From: Gordonia jinghuaiqii
GTDB taxonomy: Bacteria > Actinomycetota > Actinomycetes > Mycobacteriales > Mycobacteriaceae
Length of the DNA stretch: 64,000 bases
Reading direction: 5' to 3'
Assembly (NCBI RefSeq): GCF_014041935.1
Contig: NZ_CP059491.1
Coordinates: 1,240,001 to 1,304,000, forward strand
Part shown: positions 18,005 through 26,036 of the stretch, piece by piece
How positions within the stretch are numbered: the stretch's first letter is position 1
Layout: every line of letters begins with the position of its first letter
Notes under the pieces: generated by a model
Databases searched by the model: none
Seen by the model: only the letters and a program-made list of their open reading frames with translations
What the model was told of the DNA's origin: nothing
Program-made: the position numbers and the translations under genes

Positions 18005-18726
18005 CGTTTCGCCCTTTCGGCCGCAATGACCTCGCGGGCGAGAATACGCCCGTAGTACGAGGGCAGAGATTCGAAATGGTAGTCCGACGAACCGATCTGG
18101 CGGCCGACGCGGAACTCATCGGACCGGCGGAAGTTCCAGACGTACCCGGTCCGGCCGATGTCGGTGGCCACGACGACGTTGGCCAAGTTCACGAACCGGC
18201 TGACTTCGCCGTCGCCGGCTGTGTGGCGGGCGACCAGATCGGGGAGTCCGATGTTGAGCGGCGGGATCGAGGGCCGGGCGAATTCGATGATGGCGTCGGG
18301 GTCGTACCACGAGGCTCTGTAGTTGCTCGTGATCGCCTTCTTCGGAACCACCAGCCGTGGGTTCCGGTCCCACCGGCGATTGCGGTCCAGAGAAGCAACC
18401 TCCACGATCACTTTCCGGTGTGCGCAGATGAACCCGTTGGGGTGCACCAGCATCTCGCTACTCGTGTGCTCCAACGGGCCCAACCTGGGGTTGTCGGTCA
18501 TCTCACCCCACTTCCAGGCAGTCGAATTCCGGTTGAGTGGTAGAACGGCCTGGGCAAGCCGACGACCTTTGAGGTTCGGGTCGGTCGGGTACGCCAGGTT
18601 GAGGTCGAAGAGGTGCTTGCGCAGGTGAAGACCGATGGCGCAGATCTCGGCGACGTACGACGCGTAGGCGGCGTCGGTCCACGTCAGGTGCTGCGGCGTC
18701 CCGGCCTTCGGGCCGAACGTGCTCAT
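18001..18726 (-). CDS. Island paralogue 3 of 5 (unknown family, 241 aa)
   Basis: The shortest of the five and the most shifted: the N-terminal helix is brief (TDAAYASYVAEICAIGLHLRKHLFDL) and lacks the E/Q-rich first helix of the others. The rest keeps the family order: SWYDPDAI at residues 139-146, VVVATDIGRTGYVW at 184-197 and YYGRILAREVI at 224-234. ATG at 18726 shares one base with the upstream stop (TGATG). The open frame extends much further upstream, but that part overlaps paralogue 2 and has arginine/proline-rich shadow composition. Function unknown. Confidence 0.8.
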   Translation of the reverse strand: MSTFGPKAGTPQHLTWTDAAYASYVAEICAIGLHLRKHLFDLNLAYPTDPNLKGRRLAQAVLPLNRNSTAWKWGEMTDNPRLGPLEHTSSEMLVHPNGFICAHRKVIVEVASLDRNRRWDRNPRLVVPKKAITSNYRASWYDPDAIIEFARPSIPPLNIGLPDLVARHTAGDGEVSRFVNLANVVVATDIGRTGYVWNFRRSDEFRVGRQIGSSDYHFESLPSYYGRILAREVIAAERAKR

Positions 18727-19514
18727 CAGCGACTCCCTCTGCCGGACAACACGATCTTGCGGGCAACGAGCCGTTGCACATAGGCCTCGAGCGATTCGAT
18801 GTGGCGCCCTTGGAAAGGAATCCCCGGCCGGATCGGCTCCATACGCTCGTTCCCGACCCCGGGGACCACGTCGAGTTTGGGCATGTCGTAGTCGGTCCAG
18901 AGGACGTGGACGTCGCCGGTCGACTCGTCGACCAGAATCTTCTTTGCCAAGTGACGTTCGGTGGCCTGGCCCAGGCTGGGGACAGTGCAGGCTTGGAAGG
19001 CGATCTCGCGAGCCTGGACTTCGACGGCATCCTCCAGCCGGTACCAGCGCATCCCACCGCGAACATTGGGGTCGCTCTGCGCGTACTTGGGTGGAACAAG
19101 ACTGTTGAAGACCGGGACGACGTCCTTGTCCTCCTGCTTCATGGTGCGCACATCGGGAGTGATGAAGAATCGGCCGCTCGAGGTGATGTACATCCCGATC
19201 TGGAGGAACGGGCCGAACATCTTGGCCTGCTGTCCCCATGACTTCGTGTCGTCGATGGTGCTGATCACCGGTTCGGTGGCCGTGTTGAACATCCCTTTGT
19301 TTCCGGTGGGAAGGCGACGGGCCGGGAAACCCTCTGACTGCAAGCGGGCGAACGCCGCGGCGAACAACGGCGTGGCCACTGTCACCACATGTCTGGCAGC
19401 CTCGGCGCCCAACGTGCGGCTCTCTCTCACGCGGGTGGAGTGCTCGGCGGCGGCACCGCGGAGACGGGCAACCCCGGCGTGAAAGGCGTCGTCGAACTCT
19501 CGCGTGATACTCAC
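18726..19514 (-). CDS. Island paralogue 2 of 5 (unknown family, 262 aa)
   Basis: GTG start at 19514 overlapping the upstream stop (GTGA). Helical N-terminus, FDDAFHAGVARLRGAAAEHS, then ATPLFAAAFARLQSEGFPARRL, closely matching the layout of paralogues 1 and 5. The central block reads GMRWYRLEDA at 154-163, so the usual WYDE Asp-Glu is replaced. ILVDESTGDVHVLW stands at 193-206 and AYVQRLVARKIV near 244-255. Soluble, no signal peptide. Divergence is high but the motif order and spacing are the same, so I read it as an ancient tandem duplicate. Role not known. Confidence 0.82.
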   Translation of the reverse strand: MSITREFDDAFHAGVARLRGAAAEHSTRVRESRTLGAEAARHVVTVATPLFAAAFARLQSEGFPARRLPTGNKGMFNTATEPVISTIDDTKSWGQQAKMFGPFLQIGMYITSSGRFFITPDVRTMKQEDKDVVPVFNSLVPPKYAQSDPNVRGGMRWYRLEDAVEVQAREIAFQACTVPSLGQATERHLAKKILVDESTGDVHVLWTDYDMPKLDVVPGVGNERMEPIRPGIPFQGRHIESLEAYVQRLVARKIVLSGRGSR

Positions 19515-20272
19515 GGGCCGACCCGCCGTTCCTGCAACACAACCTCGTGCGCGACAAGGCGCGTCAGATACGCGTGCAGGGTTTCCACGCGGAGATCGTC
19601 GGCAAGGTAGTCGCCGATGGCCCCTTTCGACGCCCCGCCGTCCAGGAACTGCCACGCCACATACGTTGTGTCGGAATCGAAATCGACGTGAACGAACCCA
19701 TCGTTGTCGGTGGCGGGGCGTCGCTCGGGGGCGAGGATGTCGCTGAGCGGGCCGCCGGACAGTGCGCGGTAGGTCCGCGTGAACTCGTGTCGCAGACCCG
19801 CCTCGTCATACCAGGTGAACAGGCCGTCGCTGGACGGCTGCACACCACGTGGGGGCTGGGGCGGCGGTTCTCCGATACCCCCGCCGCGCCGGTACCTCTC
19901 TGCTTCGCCGGAGCGGTAACGCAGGCAATCGCGGTGGATCAGCAACCCGCTGGCATGGAGGAATCTGAGATCGGTCAGAAAGAACGTTCCGCGGGCCCAC
20001 GCGCCGGGATCCTTGACCGTGCCCGACGGTGACAGTCTGATGTAGCGGGCCCGAGGGTCGTGCCCGCTCGGGTCGCCCGAGCGCACCGGCAATCCCCGCC
20101 GAGCCAGCACCGAGAAGGCCTCGGCTCCCATCGGCACGACGTGCCGGAAATACTCGGTCGCCACGGCCGCAGATGTCCTGCGCCGGCTACCGATCGCATC
20201 GGCCTGCTGCGCGCGATGCTGCGACGCCGCCCGGAGCATCGCGTCGACGCCTGCATTGAAATCGGCGCTCAT
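19511..20272 (-). CDS. Island paralogue 1 of 5 (unknown family, 253 aa)
   Basis: First gene of the island operon, from ATG 20272. Helical first 60 residues (RHVVPMGAEAFSVLARRGLP), a proline-rich hinge near 135-145 (EPPPQPPRG), then LFTWYDEAGLR at 151-161, VDFDSDTTYVAW at 196-207 and YLTRLVAHEVV at 235-245. No match to a family I can name, and no membrane or export signal. The ribosome site is weak, but a 12-codon open frame ends on its start codon (see 20269-20307). All four following genes overlap by one to four bases or abut, which suggests fixed stoichiometry. Confidence 0.82.
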   Translation of the reverse strand: MSADFNAGVDAMLRAASQHRAQQADAIGSRRRTSAAVATEYFRHVVPMGAEAFSVLARRGLPVRSGDPSGHDPRARYIRLSPSGTVKDPGAWARGTFFLTDLRFLHASGLLIHRDCLRYRSGEAERYRRGGGIGEPPPQPPRGVQPSSDGLFTWYDEAGLRHEFTRTYRALSGGPLSDILAPERRPATDNDGFVHVDFDSDTTYVAWQFLDGGASKGAIGDYLADDLRVETLHAYLTRLVAHEVVLQERRVGP

Positions 20273-20307
20273 GCGGGTCTCGCTACGCTCGAGGAGAAGA
20301 CGGTCAT
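20269..20307 (-). other. Possible 12-codon leader peptide upstream of the island operon
   Basis: ATG at 20307, preceded by GCGGGA, encodes MTVFSSSVARPA and its TGA overlaps the ATG of paralogue 1. The same junction style is used throughout the operon, so this could be a translated leader that couples initiation. Too short to judge by composition. Confidence 0.25.
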
Positions 20308-20501
20308 GAGGTCCCGCTGAACAGTTGCGCCACGCCGAATTCCCCCGCCCGTGCGAAGTCCGGCAGATCAGCCGGACAGCGGAACTATAGTGCGCAAACC
20401 GGTCATGCGGGGGTGGTTCACGGAGCAGGTTCGCCTTGACGGCGCGGTGCTCGTGGCGGGGAAGAGGCGGGCGGCTCTGTGATCACGAGCCGCCGTGCTG
20501 G

Positions 20502-20574
20502 TGCCCCCACCAGGGCTCGAACCTGGGACCTGCGGATTAAAAGTCCGTAGCTCTACCAACTGAGCTATAGGGGC
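20502..20574 (-). tRNA. tRNA-Lys (anticodon TTT)
   Basis: 73 bases, full cloverleaf: acceptor GCCCCTA pairs with TGGGGGC with discriminator A, D-arm GCTCAGTTGGTAGAGC, anticodon loop with TTT, T-arm CCAGGTTCGAGCCCTGG. CCA is not encoded. The 3' half is repeated in direct orientation at 16309-16348, marking this gene as the integration site of the neighbouring island. The element leaves the tRNA intact. Confidence 0.97.
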
Positions 20575-20756
20575 AGGACCCCGGCGAGCCGGGGCGTCGA
20601 TGAGTTTACAGCCTGCTGCGGCGGTCCGAACGGGGCCCTCCAGGCGTGTCGCCTGCTGGTACCCAAAACGGGCGTTTTATACCCCTGACCACGCGATTTG
20701 TGGTTTGCTCGAGACCTGTCATAAGCTATGCGAGCTCCCAACGGAGAACACGACCG

Positions 20757-20829
20757 GCCCCCTTCGTCTAGCGGCCTAGGACGCCGCCCTTTCAAGGCGG
20801 TAGCGCGGGTTCGAATCCCGTAGGGGGTA
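20757..20829 (+). tRNA. tRNA-Glu (anticodon TTC)
   Basis: 73 bases. Acceptor GCCCCCT against AGGGGGT, anticodon stem CCGCC/GGCGG around loop CTTTCAA (TTC), T-arm GCGGGTTCGAATCCCGT. First of three rightward tRNAs separated by short spacers and probably co-transcribed. Confidence 0.97.
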
Positions 20830-20876
20830 CGCCTGTGCGGAACTCGGCAACGAGGACCGTGCAGATAATTTAACAA

Positions 20877-20950
20877 GGCCCTGTGGCGCAGTTGGTTAGC
20901 GCGCCGCCCTGTCACGGCGGAGGTCGCGGGTTCGAGTCCCGTCAGGGTCG
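20877..20950 (+). tRNA. tRNA-Asp (anticodon GTC)
   Basis: 74 bases. Acceptor GGCCCTG against CAGGGTC, discriminator G, anticodon loop CTGTCAC (GTC), T-arm GCGGGTTCGAGTCCCGT. The spacers to the tRNA-Glu and tRNA-Phe genes are under 50 bases. Confidence 0.97.
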
Positions 20951-20985
20951 CCAAAAGGTTTCGGTTCATTGAACCGGCACCTTCC

Positions 20986-21062
20986 GGCCAGGTAGCTCAG
21001 TTGGTACGAGCGTCCGCCTGAAAAGCGGAAGGTCGTCGGTTCGATCCCGACTCTGGCCACCA
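20986..21062 (+). tRNA. tRNA-Phe (anticodon GAA)
   Basis: 74 bases plus an encoded CCA. Acceptor GGCCAGG against TCTGGCC, anticodon loop CTGAAAA (GAA), T-arm GTCGGTTCGATCCCGAC. Last gene of the tRNA cluster, followed at once by a terminator. Confidence 0.97.
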
Positions 21063-21067
21063 CAACA

Positions 21068-21102
21068 AATCCCCAGCAGCTTTCGCTGTTGGGGATTTTT
21101 TG
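21068..21102 (+). terminator. Rho-independent terminator of the tRNA cluster
   Basis: Stem AATCCCCAGCAGC / GCTGTTGGGGATT around a TTTC loop, followed by a T-run. The only textbook intrinsic terminator with a clear U-tract in the window. Confidence 0.9.
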
Positions 21103-21264
21103 TGCCCAAAGCATCTTGCCGCATGTGAACCGTCTCACTGGCCGGCTGTCCAACTGGCAACTGCGACATCAGAATCACCCGAACAGACGACCGTCGGGTA
21201 GCTGCGCCATCCATGTCGACCGTCAAAGATCGATCTGTACACAACACAACGTCCGGGGGGACCG

Positions 21265-21486
21265 ATGCGACACACTTCCAGCAATTCTGATCCGACGACG
21301 ACACCCAGGGGAGCCGAGCCGCGACACTCGGCAGCCGAGTTCGACGTCGAAGCACCGACGTACCGGTATGAATACAAGGACCCGTACGCACCCATGTCCA
21401 CCGGCAAACAGGTGCTGTTGGGCTGCGCCATCTCCCTGGTGCTGATCGCCTTCGCAGTTGCAGCGTTCCTCCTCGGGCAGCCGTAG
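21265..21486 (+). CDS. Small single-span membrane protein (unknown)
   Basis: 73 residues from ATG 21265 with a strong GGGGGGA upstream. The first 45 residues are hydrophilic and rich in Thr, Pro and Tyr (YRYEYKDPYAP); residues about 48-70 form one transmembrane helix ending GQP. Orientation is probably N-in. No family recognised. It stands alone between the tRNA terminator and a rightward membrane protein gene. Codon use and ribosome site support a real gene. Confidence 0.65.
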   Translation: MRHTSSNSDPTTTPRGAEPRHSAAEFDVEAPTYRYEYKDPYAPMSTGKQVLLGCAISLVLIAFAVAAFLLGQP

Positions 21487-21566
21487 CCGGGGGCGTTTCG
21501 GGGCTTTTGTGTCCGATTCTGCGTCGATGACGCCTGCGTGGCCGGAAACCGGACATAATCCCTCGC

Positions 21567-22634
21567 ATGAGAACTCGCACCACCTCGGTGGTCGTTCGGA
21601 GTGTGTACGGCACCGCGGCGGTCGAGTGGTTCCTGATCATCGCGATCGCCACGATCCTCATCACCCGGCTCTATCTTCAGCTGACGGGGTACCCGCAGAT
21701 CGGCAGCGGCACCCTGCACATCGCGCATGCGCTGTGGGGCGGCGCGGCGATGATGCTGGCGCTGGTCACCGGATGGCTCTTCCTCGGGGCGACGGCACGG
21801 GTGGTCGCGATTGTGCTGGGCGGCATCGGGTTCGGGTTGTTCCTCGACGAGGTCGGCAAGTTCGTCACCCGCGACAACGACTATTTCTACGGCCCGTCGG
21901 CCGAGATCATGTACGTGCTCGTCGTCCTGGTGCTGCTGATCAGCCGGATCGTCCGAGATGTCAAGCGCCCGACCGGCGTCGAAGCTCTCGCCAACGCCGC
22001 GGTGATCGCCGCCGACGGTGTGGCGCACGGCCTGCCGGAGCGTCGTCGACGCCAGGCCGAGGAGTTCCTCGAACTCGCCGGCGTCAAAGGGCTCGACGCG
22101 GAGACGATCGGCCACGTCCGGGCCCTCCTCGAATCGAGTGAGGGCACACCCGACCGCCTGATGAGGCTGCGCGACCGGGCGGTCGCGCTGATCCCGGGCT
22201 TCTTCCGCAGCCCGCGCTGGGTCTCGATCGTCGGCTGGGGACTGGTCGTGGCGTCGGTGGGCACGGTCGTCGTCGGGGCGCTCAGCTTCTACTTCACCGC
22301 CGAGCGCAGCGACGAACTCGACATCTACATCGAACTGTCCAGCAACCACACCGCGACGTGGATTCTGTTCCTCAGCGGCATCGTCACCGTCGCGCTGGCG
22401 TTTCCGGCGATGGTCGCCCGGCACCGCGGCATCGCCGACGTGGGGCCCCTGCGGGGCCTGCGCATCGCCGCGCTGGTGTTCATGCTGTCCAACGCGCTCG
22501 TCGACTTCGCCATCGAGGGCTTCGGTGCGATCGTCAACCTCGCGATCGGACTTTTCGCCCTCAGCGTCGTGAGCTACCACCTCGGACGGGCGGTCACGGT
22601 GTCGGACGGAACGCGTGATCAACTGAGGGTGTGA
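21567..22634 (+). CDS. Polytopic membrane protein of unknown function
   Basis: 355 residues. Four hydrophobic helices lie in the first 125 residues, then a cytoplasmic charged segment (about 130-205, with [15 protein letters not shown]), then four more helices to the C-terminus. The second helix pair contains [25 protein letters not shown], a conserved-looking acidic loop. No transporter signature. The NUDIX gene begins within its last codons (GTGA overlap), so the two are probably co-expressed. I cannot assign a function. Confidence 0.8.
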   Translation: MRTRTTSVVVRSVYGTAAVEWFLIIAIATILITRLYLQLTGYPQIGSGTLHIAHALWGGAAMMLALVTGWLFLGATARVVAIVLGGIGFGLFLDEVGKFVTRDNDYFYGPSAEIMYVLVVLVLLISRIVRDVKRPTGVEALANAAVIAADGVAHGLPERRRRQAEEFLELAGVKGLDAETIGHVRALLESSEGTPDRLMRLRDRAVALIPGFFRSPRWVSIVGWGLVVASVGTVVVGALSFYFTAERSDELDIYIELSSNHTATWILFLSGIVTVALAFPAMVARHRGIADVGPLRGLRIAALVFMLSNALVDFAIEGFGAIVNLAIGLFALSVVSYHLGRAVTVSDGTRDQLRV

Positions 22635-23233
22635 CTCACCTGGAACGGGAAGTGGCGGCGGCACGTGTCGACAAGTTTGAGCGCCGAACGGTCGACGTCC
22701 CCGGTGCCCGGGCCGCGTCGGTGGTGCTGACCGTCGCGGAGAAGGACGGCCGGCAGGGGATCTGGCTGTGCAAACGTCCCTCGACGATGCGTCGTCATGC
22801 CGCGCAGTTCGCGCTGCCGGGTGGGCGACTCGACCCGGGTGAGGACTACATCACCGCAGGTCTACGCGAACTCGACGAGGAACTCGGCGTGCAGTTGCCG
22901 GAGAGCTCTGTCCTCGGTGCGCTCGACGACTATCCGACGCGCTCGGGTTTCGTCATCACCCCGATCGTGTGCTGGGCCGAGGAGTACCAGGAGCCGACCC
23001 CCAACCCTGACGAGGTGGCGCTGCTGTTCTTCGTGACCTTCGAGGAGCTGATGGTGGAACCCCGGTTCCTGACCATCCCGCAATCGGACAAGCCGGTGAT
23101 CCAGCTGCCGATCGTCGGCTCGCTGGTGCATGCGCCGACCGCCGCGGTGATCTACCAGTTCGCCGAGGTGGTCCTGCAGGACCGCGCCACCCGCGTCGAC
23201 GGGTTCGAGCAGCCGGTCTTCGCCTGGAAGTAG
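22631..23233 (+). CDS. NUDIX hydrolase (CoA pyrophosphatase-like)
   Basis: 200 residues from GTG 22631. The NUDIX box, GRLDPGED followed seven residues on by [11 protein letters not shown], matches G-x5-E-x7-R-E-U-x-E-E-x-G-U with all metal-binding glutamates. Upstream, [11 protein letters not shown] resembles NudL-type CoA diphosphatases, but the UPF0035 signature is not fully evident, so the substrate (CoA, ADP-ribose or dinucleotide) is open. Cytoplasmic. Translation is coupled to the preceding membrane protein. Confidence 0.85.
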   Translation: MTHLEREVAAARVDKFERRTVDVPGARAASVVLTVAEKDGRQGIWLCKRPSTMRRHAAQFALPGGRLDPGEDYITAGLRELDEELGVQLPESSVLGALDDYPTRSGFVITPIVCWAEEYQEPTPNPDEVALLFFVTFEELMVEPRFLTIPQSDKPVIQLPIVGSLVHAPTAAVIYQFAEVVLQDRATRVDGFEQPVFAWK

Positions 23234-23417
23234 ATCGCGCTCGTCGGCTAGGGGCCTCACCTGCGAAAATGTCAGCTGTGTCGCGTATCACACCCAATTT
23301 CGGCGACTGCGGGGATGAAATCGGACCGGGGTCCGGTTAGCTTCTGGTGATGGGTCACGACGGCCCGCGAGCTCACCCGAGACCCACTCTCCGACATTCT
23401 TTGGAAGGACGCACAAC

Positions 23418-23969
23418 ATGACTGCTGCAACCACCGTCAAGGCCCCGATCCCCGCCGGCACCTGGACCATCGACACCGTGCACTCGACCGTCGGCTTCTC
23501 CGTGAAGCACCTGATGGTCAGCAAGGCGCGCGGCACCTTCGACAACTTCTCCGGCACCATCACCGTCGATGAGAACGGCACCCCGGCCGTGCAGGCCGAG
23601 ATCGACGTGACCTCGATCAACACCAAGAACCAGCAGCGCGACGGCCACATCAAGTCCGCGGACTTCTTCGACGCCGAGAAGTACCCGACGGCCACCTTCG
23701 TCTCCACCGGTGTCCGCGCCGACGGCGACGACTACAAGCTCGACGGTGACTTCACCCTCAAGGGCGTCACCAAGCCGGTCACCCTCGACCTCGAGTTCGA
23801 GGGCACCAACCCGGGCATGGGCCAGGGCACGGTCGCCGGCTTCGAGGCCAAGACCGTCATCAGCCGCAAGGAATTCGGCATCGACATCGACATGCCGCTC
23901 GAGGGTGGCGGCGTCGTCCTCGGCGACAAGATCACCATCACACTCGAGATCGAGGCTCTCCAGGCCTGA
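23418..23969 (+). CDS. YceI-family lipocalin-like protein
   Basis: 183 residues, GGAAGGA upstream of ATG. YceI fold: W-x-I-D-x-x-H-S near the start (TWTIDTVHSTVGFSVKHLMVSK), then the strand GTFDNFSGTI, FFDAEKYPTATF and the closing GDKITITLEIEA. Family members bind polyprenoid or other amphiphilic chains in a beta-barrel. No signal peptide, as is common for actinobacterial members. Monocistronic. High expression is likely from its codon bias (very regular GC-ending codons). Confidence 0.93.
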   Translation: MTAATTVKAPIPAGTWTIDTVHSTVGFSVKHLMVSKARGTFDNFSGTITVDENGTPAVQAEIDVTSINTKNQQRDGHIKSADFFDAEKYPTATFVSTGVRADGDDYKLDGDFTLKGVTKPVTLDLEFEGTNPGMGQGTVAGFEAKTVISRKEFGIDIDMPLEGGGVVLGDKITITLEIEALQA

Positions 23970-24021
23970 TTCACCTCAGACCCCGGCCCTGACTCGCCAC
24001 CCCCGGAGTCATGGTCGGCCG

Positions 24022-24064
24022 ATGGACCGGCACCAGCGCCCACCCGGCGCAGGTGCCGGTCCAT
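24022..24064. terminator. Inverted repeat downstream of the YceI gene
   Basis: ATGGACCGGCACC and GGTGCCGGTCCAT form a perfect 13-bp stem with a 17-base loop. No T-run follows, so termination is probable but not proven. Confidence 0.55.
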
Positions 24065-24205
24065 TGTCGTGTCCGGGGAGGCGGTGGGGGGCGACTCGAC
24101 CAGCGGTGAGGGCGTGCGCTGTTCGCTGAACGGTTCGTTGGACTCACTTGGGGGAACAGGCTCTTCGGTACGCTTCCAAAGAACGCCGGTAGGCAGGAGA
24201 TGCTG

Positions 24206-25930
24206 ATGGGACCACGCCGCACCAGCCGTGGTGTGCCGTGGACGCGACTGCGTCGGCGCACCGCGGGTTTGTTGTGGGGCATCTCGTCGGTTCCGAGCCC
24301 GCGCGGGTGGGCCCGCATCGGGCCGGAGGTGCGCAGCCGGATCGCTCGGCACGCCGCCATCACCGCGATGACGGCGGTCGTCGTCAGTAACGCCCTGATC
24401 GGCGTCGAGACCTTCCTGCTCGTCCAACTCGCGTTCAACGGTGGGCAACTCACCTTCGCCGAGACGCTCGGCGCACCGAACTTCCCGGTCGTCGTCGGGG
24501 CCATCGTGGTCGGAATCCTCACCAACGTGATCCTCGGGCTCATCGCCGTGCGACCACAGTTGCGCTGGTTCATCAGCTGCCGGCCCGCCGACCACGCTCG
24601 TCGGCGTGCTGTTCAGCGCATCCCGCTCGTGCAGCTCTTCGTCACGGTCATCGCCTGGTACGCGGCAGTGTTGTTCTACGTGCTGATCGCCTCGGAACTG
24701 ACGCTGTCGACCGTCGTCGGGGTGGGAGTGGCGTTCACGCTCGCCGGGTTGTCGAGTGCCTGTCTGACCTACCTTTTCGCCGAGCGGGCCGCGCGACCGC
24801 TGTCCGTCGTCGTGCTGGAGGATTTCCCCACCAATCACGTCATGAACGGTGTGCGCGTCCGGATGCTCGCGGTGTGGGCGGTGAGTTCGGCGGTGCCGAT
24901 GGTGGGTCTGTTGATCGTCAACGCAGGCCGGTGGACCGGCATGCTCCCCGACGTGCACGGCGCGGTCGACTGGACGACGGTGGTGTTGACCATCGTCGGA
25001 CTGGTCTCCGGCGCGCGAGTCATCGCCCTTGTCGGACAAGCCATCACCGACCCACTGACCGAGATGCGGCGCGCGGTGCACCGCGTCGACAGCGGCGACT
25101 ACAACGCCCGCGTGCCCGTCTACGACTCGTCGGAACTCGGTGTGCTGCAACACGGTTTCAACCAGATGGTCGAGGGCCTTGCCGAACGCGACCGGATGCG
25201 CGAGATCTTCGCCCGGCACGTCGGTGACACCGTCGCCGAGCTCGCGATCTCCGACGGCGTCGGCATGCACGGCACCAACGCCCACGTCGGGGTGCTGTTC
25301 GTCGACATCGTCGGCTCGACGCGGCTCGCCCAACAGCAGAGTCCCGACGACACCGCGGCCCTGCTCAACGCGTTCTTCAGCATCGTGGCCGACGTCGTCG
25401 ACCAGCATGCCGGCTTCGTCAACAAATTCGAGGGCGATGCCGCGCTCGCGGTCTTCGGTGCGCCCGTGGAGATCGATGACCCCGCCGGAGCCGTGCTGGC
25501 CGCCGCCCGGGATCTCGCCGACCGTCTGGCGCAGAGCCTCGACATCCGATGGGGGATCGGGGTGTCCTACGGAGAGGCGTTCGCCGGCAACATCGGTGCC
25601 GAGCGTCGCTACGAGTACACCGTCATCGGCGACCCGGTCAACGAGTGCGCCCGCTTGTCCGACATGGCCAAGACCGGCCGCATCCCCGCGCTGGCGAGCG
25701 GGGCGGCCATCGAGGCGGCCATCGAGGCCGCCGGCGACGAAGCCGAGCACTGGGAACTGCTCGGCAGCCGCATCATGCGCGGCCGGTCGGAACCCACCGA
25801 CTTCTACGCGCCCTCCGAACTGGTCCAGCGGTTGGGGTCGTCGAGCAATCTGTTCGCCGACCTGCTGCGTCCGGCTCGACGCATCGTCGGCGTCAACCCG
25901 CTGCGGCTGTCGACCTTCTTCGGGGGATGA
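24206..25930 (+). CDS. Membrane class III adenylate cyclase with HAMP domain
   Basis: 574 residues. I use ATG 24206 since AGGAG then has normal spacing; ATG 24200 abuts that site. About six membrane helices (residues 45-280), a HAMP domain (TDPLTEMRRAVHRVDSGDYNARV), then the cyclase domain from about 365. Catalytic residues are complete: metal Asp in LFVDIVGST, Lys/Asp in KFEGDAALAVFG, substrate Asp in VIGDPVNECAR and the Asn/Arg transition-state pair. This is the Rv1318c-Rv1320c type of Mycobacterium. It makes cAMP at the membrane in response to an unknown signal. Monocistronic. Confidence 0.93.
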   Translation: MGPRRTSRGVPWTRLRRRTAGLLWGISSVPSPRGWARIGPEVRSRIARHAAITAMTAVVVSNALIGVETFLLVQLAFNGGQLTFAETLGAPNFPVVVGAIVVGILTNVILGLIAVRPQLRWFISCRPADHARRRAVQRIPLVQLFVTVIAWYAAVLFYVLIASELTLSTVVGVGVAFTLAGLSSACLTYLFAERAARPLSVVVLEDFPTNHVMNGVRVRMLAVWAVSSAVPMVGLLIVNAGRWTGMLPDVHGAVDWTTVVLTIVGLVSGARVIALVGQAITDPLTEMRRAVHRVDSGDYNARVPVYDSSELGVLQHGFNQMVEGLAERDRMREIFARHVGDTVAELAISDGVGMHGTNAHVGVLFVDIVGSTRLAQQQSPDDTAALLNAFFSIVADVVDQHAGFVNKFEGDAALAVFGAPVEIDDPAGAVLAAARDLADRLAQSLDIRWGIGVSYGEAFAGNIGAERRYEYTVIGDPVNECARLSDMAKTGRIPALASGAAIEAAIEAAGDEAEHWELLGSRIMRGRSEPTDFYAPSELVQRLGSSSNLFADLLRPARRIVGVNPLRLSTFFGG

Positions 25931-26036
25931 CACCTCCGGGCGTGATCGAAGCGTTGACGTGCTCCGGGCACGTCAATAGCGTGGGCCGAACGACCCGGCG
26001 TCGACGCCGGGCGACACAACATCCAAGGGGGACACG

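Larger units (their letters stand above)
16309..20543. mobile_element. Small tRNA-Lys-associated genomic island with five paralogues
   Basis: The right boundary is the tRNA-Lys gene, whose 3' end faces into the island. The left boundary is an imperfect direct copy of about 40 bases of that tRNA 3' end, immediately after the glycosyltransferase stop. This is the classical footprint of site-specific integration at a tRNA 3' end. Inside there is nothing but five coupled, leftward paralogous genes; no integrase, excisionase or transposase is visible. The island is therefore either a remnant, or mobilised by an enzyme encoded elsewhere. The three differences between the repeats suggest an old insertion or an imperfect original site. 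Confidence 0.65.

Noticed and set aside
18727-19557. N-terminal extension of paralogue 3 to 518 residues
   Set aside because: It lies over paralogue 2 in another frame and is Arg/Pro/Gly-rich, as expected for shadow frames in high-GC DNA.
21135-22664. 509-residue leftward open frame opposite the membrane protein gene
   Set aside because: Highly charged Asp/Arg/Gln-rich shadow translation of the rightward gene.
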